Positions 45,594-52,203 of a stretch of 64,000 nucleotides of DNA are shown in pieces. The notes beneath the pieces are model-generated. The model ran no database searches. It was not told the origin of the DNA and saw nothing but the letters and a program-made list of their open reading frames with translations. This DNA is from Prodigiosinella aquatilis (lineage in GTDB: Bacteria > Pseudomonadota > Gammaproteobacteria > Enterobacterales > Enterobacteriaceae). The stretch lies in NCBI GenBank assembly GCA_030388725.1, contig CP128857.1, forward strand, positions 3,472,001-3,536,000. Direction: 5' to 3'. Position numbers and translations under genes: made by a program. Within the stretch, counting starts at the first letter, position 1; each line of letters opens with the position of its first letter.

Positions 45594-45893
45594 ATGATTA
45601 AAGGCATTGCACACAATCGCTCAACGCTATACCGCATGGCGTTAAAGCAATTCGGCCCTGATTCCCAGGCGCTAAAACTCATCGAAGAAGCGGCGGAATT
45701 GAGCGCGTCAGCATCACGTAACCTAAATGGCCTCGATAACGAGGTCGATTTAACGGAGGAAATGGCTGATGTCGAAATCATGATCGAACAGTTCAAGCTG
45801 AATGGAATGGATAAGTTAATCGAGTTTGCGAAATACAATAAATTGAAGCGACTGGCTGAACGGTTGGGGGTGGAAAATGTCAGCGAAAAATAG
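45594..45893 (+). CDS. MazG-like nucleotide pyrophosphohydrolase-like protein
   Basis: 99 residues: LIEEAAELSASASR and TEEMADVEIMIEQ give the ExxE…ExxD metal-binding pattern of the all-alpha NTP-PPase fold. May adjust nucleotide pools. Overlaps the next gene by 17 bp. Confidence 0.65.
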   Translation: MIKGIAHNRSTLYRMALKQFGPDSQALKLIEEAAELSASASRNLNGLDNEVDLTEEMADVEIMIEQFKLNGMDKLIEFAKYNKLKRLAERLGVENVSEK

Positions 45894-46344
45894 AAACCTA
45901 TTGGTGAAATGCACTCGATGCAGAAATAAACATCTGGAATCGGAACGTGTAAATAAACGTGACTTCAAAGTTAGAACGTTCCCAACTTATGACTCAACCT
46001 GTCCTCGCTGTGGTGGCAAAAACTATTACGATTTGACGCCGCAGTTCGCATGGTGCTGGGCCAGTGGTCTGATTGAAGTCGGCGATGCATTGCCCACTGA
46101 TAAAGCAAATGGCTCAGGCGCTATTCAGATAGCTATGGGGCCAAAATGCACATTAAAAAGCTGGCTTGAGGTTGTTGCCCGCCACGGTAAGGGAGTCAGT
46201 GCTGGGAAACTGTTGGTTCCCGGTGTACCTGAAGCGCCAGATGGGGACTCGGCATTGACGGCATTGCAAGCATGGCTGAAATGGTGTGCGCCAAGAACGC
46301 CGAAACGCAGTGATATCACGGTCGTCTACGGAGGTGGTGCATGA
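45877..46344 (+). CDS. Early phage protein with N-terminal zinc ribbon
   Basis: 155 residues. Two CxxC pairs (CTRC at 12-15, CPRC at 42-45) form a likely zinc ribbon; a helical C-terminus with PEAPDGDSALTALQAWL follows. No family assigned. Confidence 0.65.
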   Translation: MSAKNRNLLVKCTRCRNKHLESERVNKRDFKVRTFPTYDSTCPRCGGKNYYDLTPQFAWCWASGLIEVGDALPTDKANGSGAIQIAMGPKCTLKSWLEVVARHGKGVSAGKLLVPGVPEAPDGDSALTALQAWLKWCAPRTPKRSDITVVYGGGA

Positions 46345-46541
46345 TTATCGGCTTTGTATTGCTGGTATCAGCCTGTGGTACTGGTTTCTGTGATGCCCTG
46401 CCTGTGACAGATGATATTTATCTGAACCGGGAGTCATGCCAGTTGGTGATGGATATCGTCCATGAGCGCCGCCCAAATGCCGTTCTTATCTGTGGTGAAG
46501 TTTGGCGGGGGAATAGTGATGAACAGAACCCAGCTAATTAA
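46341..46541 (+). CDS. Small secreted or membrane-linked early protein
   Basis: 66 residues. Hydrophobic start (MIIGFVLLVSACGTGFC) may be a signal or lipoprotein sequence; four Cys in total. Overlaps both neighbours. Function unknown. Confidence 0.5.
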   Translation: MIIGFVLLVSACGTGFCDALPVTDDIYLNRESCQLVMDIVHERRPNAVLICGEVWRGNSDEQNPAN

Positions 46542-46941
46542 GCTGATCCATGTGGCCAAACGTGAACTACGACTGGACGATGATACCTATCGCCAGTTGT
46601 TGACCACGATCACCACTAAAACGTCAACGCGGGATATGGACGTCCCGCAGTTAGACAACGTAATGAAAGCAATGAAAAAACGTGGGTTTAAAATTAAGCC
46701 CGCGAGAAAGGCTAACAGCACTATCCCGTTAGATGATGCCCCTCAGTCCCGAAAAATCCGCGCATTATGGCTGGAAATGGCGGATACAGGAATCATTCGT
46801 GACCGTTCTGAAGCGGCGATGGTGCGCTGGGTAAAGCGTGAAACAGACGTTGATAGCCTGCGTTGGCTTGGTACTGAAGACGCCAGCCAGGTGATCGAAA
46901 AATTGAAGAAGTGGCAATGCAGAGCGAGGAAACACGCATGA
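46519..46941 (+). CDS. gemA: GemA / Mu gp16-like protein (DUF1018)
   Basis: 140 residues from ATG 46519 (MNRTQLIKLIHVAKRELRLD). Conserved DDDTYRQLLTTITTKTSTRD and MVRWVKRETDVDSLRWL. In Mu, GemA alters host transcription and supercoiling. The stop overlaps the Mor start (ATGA). Confidence 0.85.
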   Translation: MNRTQLIKLIHVAKRELRLDDDTYRQLLTTITTKTSTRDMDVPQLDNVMKAMKKRGFKIKPARKANSTIPLDDAPQSRKIRALWLEMADTGIIRDRSEAAMVRWVKRETDVDSLRWLGTEDASQVIEKLKKWQCRARKHA

Positions 46942-47315
46942 GCAATGACACCAATACGTTCCGCAGCAAAGGGCCGGAATTACTGATTGAACTGGCGCAA
47001 CATACCGCTATCACAGCCCGTGAAGTCGTAGATACCATCAGCCAGGAAGTCGCTGAGCAGATTGGTGAAGCCGTGGCAAATAAGATGATGCAGGTATGGG
47101 GCGGGCAAAATGTTTATTTCCCAATGGGTATGGCGTGGAGAGTTAGCCAGCGCGATCTCCAGATTTTCTCAGCGTTTAATGGACATAATCATCATGAGCT
47201 GGCTCGCCAGTTCGGATGCTCACTACAGTGGGTATACAGCGTTGTGAAACGGGTCAGGAAAGAGGAACTGGCGCGGATGCAAGGCAGGCTGTTTGACGAT
47301 GACGACGAGAAATAA
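46938..47315 (+). CDS. mor: Mor-like middle/late transcription activator
   Basis: 125 residues from ATG 46938. C-terminal HTH: LQIFSAFNGHNHHELARQFGCSLQWVYSVVKRVRK matches the Mor/C family, shown here in parts. Activates the late genes in Mu. Last early gene; no separate C gene is visible, so this one may drive the leftward late promoter. Confidence 0.88.
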   Translation: MSNDTNTFRSKGPELLIELAQHTAITAREVVDTISQEVAEQIGEAVANKMMQVWGGQNVYFPMGMAWRVSQRDLQIFSAFNGHNHHELARQFGCSLQWVYSVVKRVRKEELARMQGRLFDDDDEK

Positions 47316-47483
47316 CCTTCAAACTTACAGGCCGAACACGAATTTTCTCTGAATTTTTCGACGGCCTAATTTTTTCACATACGGTAAGATAATTACAAGG
47401 TTCATCCAGTCTCTTCCCACCTCACCCCGGTTTATCCCATAATTATCTCGCAGGTTATGTATTATTTATCTCACTTCTCATCA
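47316..47483. repeat. Prophage right end with transposase-site-like repeats
   Basis: No gene. Read inward from 47483 it is TGATGAGAAGTGAGATAAAT and then, at offsets 35-43, GAGATAATT; these positions match the left end exactly. A third partial site (ATAAA) follows. Confidence 0.85.
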
Positions 47484-47972
47484 TTTTGTTTTCTGGGGCG
47501 TGAAGTTGTTCGATTTGCTGTTTATCGCCTTGAACTTACTACCGTCAATGGCAACCACCACATCGGTGAACATCTGCATCTGCCGACACAGATCAATGAA
47601 AGCCCGGCAAGCATTTTTGATGCCTTTACCATTGTTTTTTCTGAAGTCTGCAATGGTTTTAAAATCAGGTGTTAATCGCTCAAGTAACCACATCAATTCA
47701 ACGTTACGATAGGCTTCTTTTTCTAACCTGCGGGATGACTGAATGCGATTGAGGTATCCATAAATGTACAGCTTCAGCATGGTTGCGGGGTGATATCCTG
47801 GCCGCCCGGTTTGTTTTGCATTAACACGCTCGAAGCCAAGTACATCAAGCTGTAATTCATCAACAAAGACATCAATAACTCTGACTGGGTTATCCTCGGT
47901 GACAAAATCATCCAGCACTTCAGGCAGCAACGTCACCTGATGTCTGCCCTGACCTTTAATGTGATGGGTCAT
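47484..47972 (-). pseudogene. IS1182 transposase, N-terminal part
   Basis: 163 codons from ATG 47972 (MTHHIKGQGRHQVTLLPEVL), ending …TPQKTK at the prophage border; the next codon TGA belongs to the phage. DUF772 N-terminal domain and the first Asp (VVAIDGSKFKA) of the DDE domain are present. Continues at 15010 in the C-terminal part. Confidence 0.9.
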
Positions 47973-48287
47973 ATCTGCACCCGCAATATGTAATCGTATC
48001 CTTCTAATTTTAATAAATAAAGTGGGTTGACGCATGGGTTTATCAAGAATGGTTGATCATATTAAGTCACTGCTTAGACCAAAAACTGATCAGCAGTTTT
48101 CACACAGCCTGGGCACGAAGAGGACAGCCCCAAAAGTCATGACGTCCGATCTGAGCGAGAATCGGACTATGCAGGAAAATATAAAAAAATATATGCCTTA
48201 AAAAGGTAGCATTACTTACCATCCAAAATAATGTAAAGTTTATTAATTAGTTTAATACCCTTATCGTAACCTTGAAAGGAACTGACA
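47973..48287. other. IS1182 5' end and AT-rich island DNA
   Basis: Holds the IS right inverted repeat (48095-48111), the GGCA duplication (48112-48115), a 7-bp hairpin GTCCGAT / ATCGGAC (about 48147-48170), and the promoter region of the next gene. No gene supported. Confidence 0.5.
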
Positions 48288-49082
48288 ATGCTAGAAATAA
48301 ATAAAAATGAGTGGGTGATAAGTGCTCACAAAGCAATTGTTAAAGAGTTATCAGATAGCTTTCAAAACCAGCAGCAAGACTCATGGAGTGAAAACTATAT
48401 AACAACTAGGATGTTGATAGCACTTCTAGGTTTTGGTCAAGATATTAAATGGACCTCCATGTCTCAGAGAATAAAATGGGATTCATTTAAATTAAAAGGT
48501 GCGAAAGAAACTGAACTTGGTGACATCGCATTTTTTATAAAAATAATGTTAACATCTGAATTGTATTTAGAGGGGGTTGTCTTTTATGAGGCTAAAAGGC
48601 AATACTACGATGAAAAATATGATCCACTAGGATTTAAGTCAATTAAACTAGAGCAGTTAATTAGAATTCAAGAAGTTACAAGCGCAAGTAATATTCTGCT
48701 ATATGATGTGGATATTAAAAAAGAGAATGCTGGAGCTTTTTCCTTACCTACAGTTTTCGTTGAAAAGATAATAAGTGAAGCACCATTAGCTGTACCGGGA
48801 CGTATATTGACTCATTATGGCAATCCTTGGGTGAAATCATTGTCTGAAAATCTTTCCGGCTTTGGTCTCGATTACTCACCAGATGCGGTGAATAAGATGA
48901 AGGAAATTATAAAATCGTCAGAACAACCATTACATGTTATTAATGCTAGCACGAGTATGCTAGGTATAATCGAACCTGAATTGGACAGCAGCTTTATTCC
49001 AATGGATAGCTATGAAAATCTGATCTCCCCTCCATCGCCAGATCCAACTATCTCACGTTCCAAGAAAAATAGGATGGGTTAA
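48288..49082 (+). CDS. Orphan protein with PD-(D/E)XK nuclease-like signature
   Basis: 264 residues; GAAAGGA precedes the ATG. In order: E35 (WSENYITTRMLIALLGFG helix), D79 (TELGDIAFFIKI), E101 and K103 (GVVFYEAKRQ). This spacing fits the E…D…ExK core of restriction-type nucleases. The C-terminal half is not recognised. Very AT-rich, unlike both neighbours, so an island cargo gene, probably defence-related (inference). Confidence 0.5.
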   Translation: MLEINKNEWVISAHKAIVKELSDSFQNQQQDSWSENYITTRMLIALLGFGQDIKWTSMSQRIKWDSFKLKGAKETELGDIAFFIKIMLTSELYLEGVVFYEAKRQYYDEKYDPLGFKSIKLEQLIRIQEVTSASNILLYDVDIKKENAGAFSLPTVFVEKIISEAPLAVPGRILTHYGNPWVKSLSENLSGFGLDYSPDAVNKMKEIIKSSEQPLHVINASTSMLGIIEPELDSSFIPMDSYENLISPPSPDPTISRSKKNRMG

Positions 49083-49354
49083 ATATTGAATGTTTCCCTC
49101 TTTAAAAAGCATTAACTGAGGGGGACTTTTCGCTCGATGTCCGCTTCTGGCACTGAGTTGACAATCACCTCCGATTAACCTCCACAAGGGTTTTCGGAGT
49201 AGTAGGTATGAGCCAGCACAGATTAAAATTAAAAGCACTATTTCTCATTTTTCGACCCATTTCGCCAATCTACGCCACAGCAAGTTGCCCCAATAGGTAG
49301 CAAAAGTCATCATATCCCCTTATTACGCCGTCTAGCGATTTGGAGGAGCCGAAG
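49083..49354. other. Intergenic, with an apparent empty IS110 target
   Basis: TGTCCGCTTCTGGCACTGAG (49138-49157, continuing TTG to 49160) equals the two flanks of the IS110 element at 11,390-12,887 joined together. Otherwise no gene; the region upstream of the AlpA-like gene carries its leader. Confidence 0.4.
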
Positions 49355-49750
49355 ATGAAATACCCTACGCAACCACCCGAGGCGACAGCAAGCACCACGG
49401 AACGGCATTCCAACAGCACATCACCCTTTCCTGGCACTGAAGCCTACGAAGCGCTGCCACAACATCCCCGGCATTGCCCCCTTCCCTTTCTCCGGACTAT
49501 CCGGCGCCAGGAGTTACGTCAAATCGTGCCGTTATCGGAAACAACGATCTACGAGATGGAACGTCGTGGGGAATTTCCACAGCGTTTCAATCTGACGCCG
49601 CGCTGCGTTGTATGGGATCTGGATGAAGTAGAAAAATGGATCGAAGCCCGCAAACAAGCGATGCCCACAACTTCAGCAAGAACGGCAATAAAACCTGATG
49701 TCCGTTTACGAAAAACCCGCTCAGTAAGGGCGGGTTCGCATCAAAAATGA
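49355..49750 (+). CDS. AlpA-like DNA-binding regulator
   Basis: 131 residues from ATG 49355, with GGAGG 8 bases upstream (49342-49346). Core: FLRTIRRQELRQIVPLSETT, IYEMERRGEFPQRFNL and VVWDLDEVEKWIEARK, the AlpA/excisionase-type winged HTH. The Thr/Pro-rich first 50 residues are an unusual extension. Probably regulates or directs the island integrase. Its end overlaps a minus-strand terminator. Confidence 0.8.
   Translation: MKYPTQPPEATASTTERHSNSTSPFPGTEAYEALPQHPRHCPLPFLRTIRRQELRQIVPLSETTIYEMERRGEFPQRFNLTPRCVVWDLDEVEKWIEARKQAMPTTSARTAIKPDVRLRKTRSVRAGSHQK
49711..49737 (-). terminator. Terminator of the integrase operon
   Basis: Stem AACCCGC (49714-49720) / GCGGGTT (49730-49736). On the minus strand it is followed by TTTTT, so it ends the int-toxin-like-regulator transcript. 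It lies inside the 3' end of the converging AlpA-like gene. Confidence 0.75.
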
Positions 49751-49765
49751 CAGCCTTGGTTAACA

Positions 49766-50293
49766 TTAGCCAACTAAAGCTTCCAGATCTCTGGTCTCAG
49801 GAGGCGGTAAACGGCGAGCTTCTTTTGCCAGATTAACCTGCATCGCTATCTCCGCCACTTCCAGCACATCTTGCGGCAATCGGTAATTTCCTCGGTTCTG
49901 CAACCAGGACAAAATATCCGCCAGATGCCAGATTGATGCGCTGCCTTCATGAACCGGCACTGGAAAGCTGTCCGGATAAGCCAGCATCAATTTGCGCATA
50001 TTTTGCCTCGATACGCCGACAATCTCTGCCGCATCGGTCAGCCCAACCAGATCCGGTGCAGCCTCGATCAACTTCGCTGAAGGCACTGCGTGTCGAACAT
50101 CTGCTAGCGCACTGCATACGGCGCCCTCAGCGCTGGCGGCTTCGCGGGTAAATTCTAACGCCAATCGGCCCGGCAATCCAACGCCAACCAGAGCATCGTC
50201 GCATCCGGCCTCACCAAGACGTTCGACAATCGCATCTGGCTGACTATCGTCAGCGGCAAGCTGATATTTTAAGGTAAAGATGTATTCCATCAT
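49766..50293 (-). CDS. HTH protein paired with HicA-like gene (possible antitoxin)
   Basis: 175 residues. The first 75 residues form a beta/alpha domain (EYIFTLKYQLAADDSQPDAI, GLPGRLALEFTREA) and residues 85-130 an excisionase-like HTH (LVGLTDAAEIVGVSRQNMRK, WHLADILSWL). Its start overlaps the stop of the upstream small gene. The layout (partner domain plus HTH) recalls HicB-type antitoxins, but no family match is claimed. Confidence 0.55.
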   Translation of the reverse strand: MMEYIFTLKYQLAADDSQPDAIVERLGEAGCDDALVGVGLPGRLALEFTREAASAEGAVCSALADVRHAVPSAKLIEAAPDLVGLTDAAEIVGVSRQNMRKLMLAYPDSFPVPVHEGSASIWHLADILSWLQNRGNYRLPQDVLEVAEIAMQVNLAKEARRLPPPETRDLEALVG

Positions 50294-50562
50294 GACTCCT
50301 CATCGTCGGGATCACGCTGTTTACGATGCGAGATGCAGTTATCCACTACCCGGCGCAACGCGCGCGCATGGTTGCCCGAATTCTTCGGCGTGCTCCAGAC
50401 GCTGGTGATGCAAAACTCTCCGCAACGGCACTCATGGTCATTGTAAGGACAATATATCTTTCCCCAGGCGTGACTGCCGCCGACTTCAATTCGCCAGCCC
50501 TGCTCTTCAGCATATCGGAGCGCTTCCTCAACCTCTTTTTTCGGATGTGAAGGACGGGTCAT
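50290..50562 (-). CDS. HicA-like small protein (possible toxin)
   Basis: 90 residues: EEALRYAEEQGWRIEVGGSH (residues 12-31) then AWGKIYCP and a CxC pair (ECRCGEF). HicA toxins have a similar helix-strand-GSH pattern with a catalytic His (here His31). Cotranscribed with the integrase (67 bp downstream of it) and coupled to the HTH gene by a 4-bp overlap. Confidence 0.55.
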   Translation of the reverse strand: MTRPSHPKKEVEEALRYAEEQGWRIEVGGSHAWGKIYCPYNDHECRCGEFCITSVWSTPKNSGNHARALRRVVDNCISHRKQRDPDDEES

Positions 50563-50629
50563 TTATTGACCTCCAGTATGGATCGCGATGCTGTAGTTGT
50601 CAAATGACAACCCAATAATATTGAATGCT

Positions 50630-51907
50630 TCATACCGATGCTCTCAATACCGGCACCGTGACATTTTCCGGCATCAGCGTTGGTACGTAGTTCCGGCCAT
50701 CAATCCAGGCTTCGACCATGTTGGACCACTCTTGCAGCATATGCCGACGCTGCTCTGCATACTCAGCCTTGTTGTAGATCGAGCGCGAGGAGCGACCTTC
50801 TTCATGCGCCAGGCATTTTTCAATCCAGTCCCGGTTGAACCCCACCTCATTAAGCAATGTAGAGCCGGTGCGGCGCAAATCGTGAACGGTAAACGGATCC
50901 AATGGTAAACCGTTGGCCTGAGCACGCTGAACCACAAGCTGCGTGACCCGATTAAGCGTGGCGTGCGACATGCTGCGATGACCGTCATAACGTGAAGGCA
51001 GCACGAATCTTGAGCCGGAGGCACAGGTATGCAGCGCCACAAAAATATCCAGCATCTGTCGGGATAAATAAACGACATGTGGGTTTCGTCGCTTCATCCG
51101 TTCTTTAGGGATGGTCCAGGTAGCGTTCTCGAAATCGATTTCATTCCAGGTAGCCTCCACCAGCTCGCTTTTGCGTACCAGGGTCAACAGAACCAGACGC
51201 AGAGCCAGACGGATGGTCGGGTAAGAAGCCACAGACTCAAGTTGATGGAACGCCAGGCGGATCTCGGTTGGCGAGAGCGCCCTTTCCTTCGGTGCGAAAG
51301 TGGCAATCGAGGCGGCTTTGACCTCATCGGCCGGGTTAGTGACCTTCTCCCCATGCAAAATGGCAAAACCATAAATCTGTTTAACAATATCGCGAATATG
51401 CACCGCCGTCGCCGGAGCGCCACGCGCCTTAACCTTGTTGCACAAGGCACGTAAATCATCTGGGCTGATTTCGGTGAGTAGCCGGTTACGGTAAACCGGC
51501 AGGATATCGCGCTCCATGATGCTTTTGCGCATGGAGCGAGTGCTATCGGCCATGCGCGCGTCCACCAGCCAGCGGGCCGCCATATCATCAAAATGTTTGG
51601 CTGCGGTCAAACGGCGTTTCTCACGCTGTTTTTCATGTGCCGGGGAACGCCCTTCGCTAATTGCACGCTTGGCATCCAGCAACTTTTCGCGGGCCAGCGC
51701 CAGAGAAATACCGGCAGGGCCGTAGCGGCCAATAGTGAGGGTTTCGCGCCGTCCATTAAGACGGTAATCATAGCGGAAGGTAACGGTACCGGCGACGGAT
51801 ACCATGACATACATGCCATCCCGGTCGGAAACCTTGTACGGTCTGGCTTTGGGCTTGAGATTGCGTAGTGCTGTGTCGGTGAGCATCGCGCTTTTCCTCC
51901 TGTTCAA
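50630..51907 (-). CDS. int: Tyrosine integrase of the guaA island
   Basis: 425 residues. N-terminal arm-binding DUF4102-like domain (MLTDTALRNLKPKARPYKVS; GRRETLTIGRYGPAGISLA), SAM-like core-binding domain, then the catalytic domain with Arg in LVRKSELVEATW, HDLRR box (TVHDLRRTGSTL), and Tyr in SIYNKAEYAEQR. P4-type family. Ends 280 bp from guaA, oriented away from it, in keeping with insertion at guaA. Confidence 0.92.
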   Translation of the reverse strand: MNRRKSAMLTDTALRNLKPKARPYKVSDRDGMYVMVSVAGTVTFRYDYRLNGRRETLTIGRYGPAGISLALAREKLLDAKRAISEGRSPAHEKQREKRRLTAAKHFDDMAARWLVDARMADSTRSMRKSIMERDILPVYRNRLLTEISPDDLRALCNKVKARGAPATAVHIRDIVKQIYGFAILHGEKVTNPADEVKAASIATFAPKERALSPTEIRLAFHQLESVASYPTIRLALRLVLLTLVRKSELVEATWNEIDFENATWTIPKERMKRRNPHVVYLSRQMLDIFVALHTCASGSRFVLPSRYDGHRSMSHATLNRVTQLVVQRAQANGLPLDPFTVHDLRRTGSTLLNEVGFNRDWIEKCLAHEEGRSSRSIYNKAEYAEQRRHMLQEWSNMVEAWIDGRNYVPTLMPENVTVPVLRASV

Positions 51908-52186
51908 TGGCGGTTTTTACCGTCAGGGGTCAGGAAGTCTGAAGATGCCCCAAAAGCCGCATCACGTCTAGCTTTTGGCGGGGATTTTTACCGTCATGAC
52001 CGAAAAAGAATCAATCATCAACGGGAGGGTCATAATCCGGGTCTCTTGATTTACCGTCGCGTCTACCGCCAGCCTGTTCTGCTGGCCGGCGATAGTCACC
52101 GATAGTCGCCACAACCTATTTAATTATAAATCAAACTGTTATGACGATTTTTCGATAGTTGGCGATAGTTCTTGAAGAACCTTGGA
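51908..52186. promoter_or_regulatory. Island attachment/integrase control region beside guaA
   Basis: No gene. Contains a strong stem (CCCCAAAAGC 51948-51957 with GCTTTTGG 51971-51978) and four CGATAGT repeats (52090-52096, 52100-52106, 52153-52159, 52163-52169) in two pairs, each spaced 10 bases. These are candidate integrase or excisionase contact sites. Confidence 0.5.
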
Positions 52187-52203
52187 TCATTCCCACTCAA
52201 TCG
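52177..52203. other. Probable attachment site at guaA 3' end
   Basis: The end of guaA (GATTGAGTGGGAATGATCC on the minus strand) is a known insertion point for tyrosine-integrase islands. No second copy was found in this window, so the other junction lies to the left of position 1. Exact crossover limits are not visible. Confidence 0.5.

Larger units (their letters stand above)
15017..47483. mobile_element. Complete Mu-like (BcepMu-type) transposable prophage, 32.5 kb
   Basis: Ends are 5'-TGATG…CATCA-3' with matching subterminal repeats, bounded by a 6-bp duplication in an IS1182 gene. Gene content: rightward early module (Ner, MuA, ExeA/MuB, GemA, Mor), leftward lysogeny operon, leftward lysis/head/contractile-tail module with Mu-like head proteins and P2-like baseplate genes. 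No site-specific integrase or invertase is present. All essential modules are found; the only obvious lesion is in the tail fibre gene. Confidence 0.95.
13878..48111 (-). mobile_element. IS1182-family element split by a Mu-like prophage
   Basis: Terminal inverted repeats CAGGCTGTGTGAAAACT (13878-13894) and its perfect inverse (48095-48111) enclose two transposase halves and the prophage. GGCA on both sides (13874-13877, 48112-48115) is a 4-bp target duplication. Without the phage and one TTTTGT copy the IS is about 1,761 bp, normal for IS1182 elements. Confidence 0.88.

Noticed and set aside
51948..51990. Rho-independent terminator on the plus strand upstream of the integrase
   Set aside because: The stem is strong and followed by TTTTT, but no plus-strand gene leads into it; kept only as a structural element of the attachment region.
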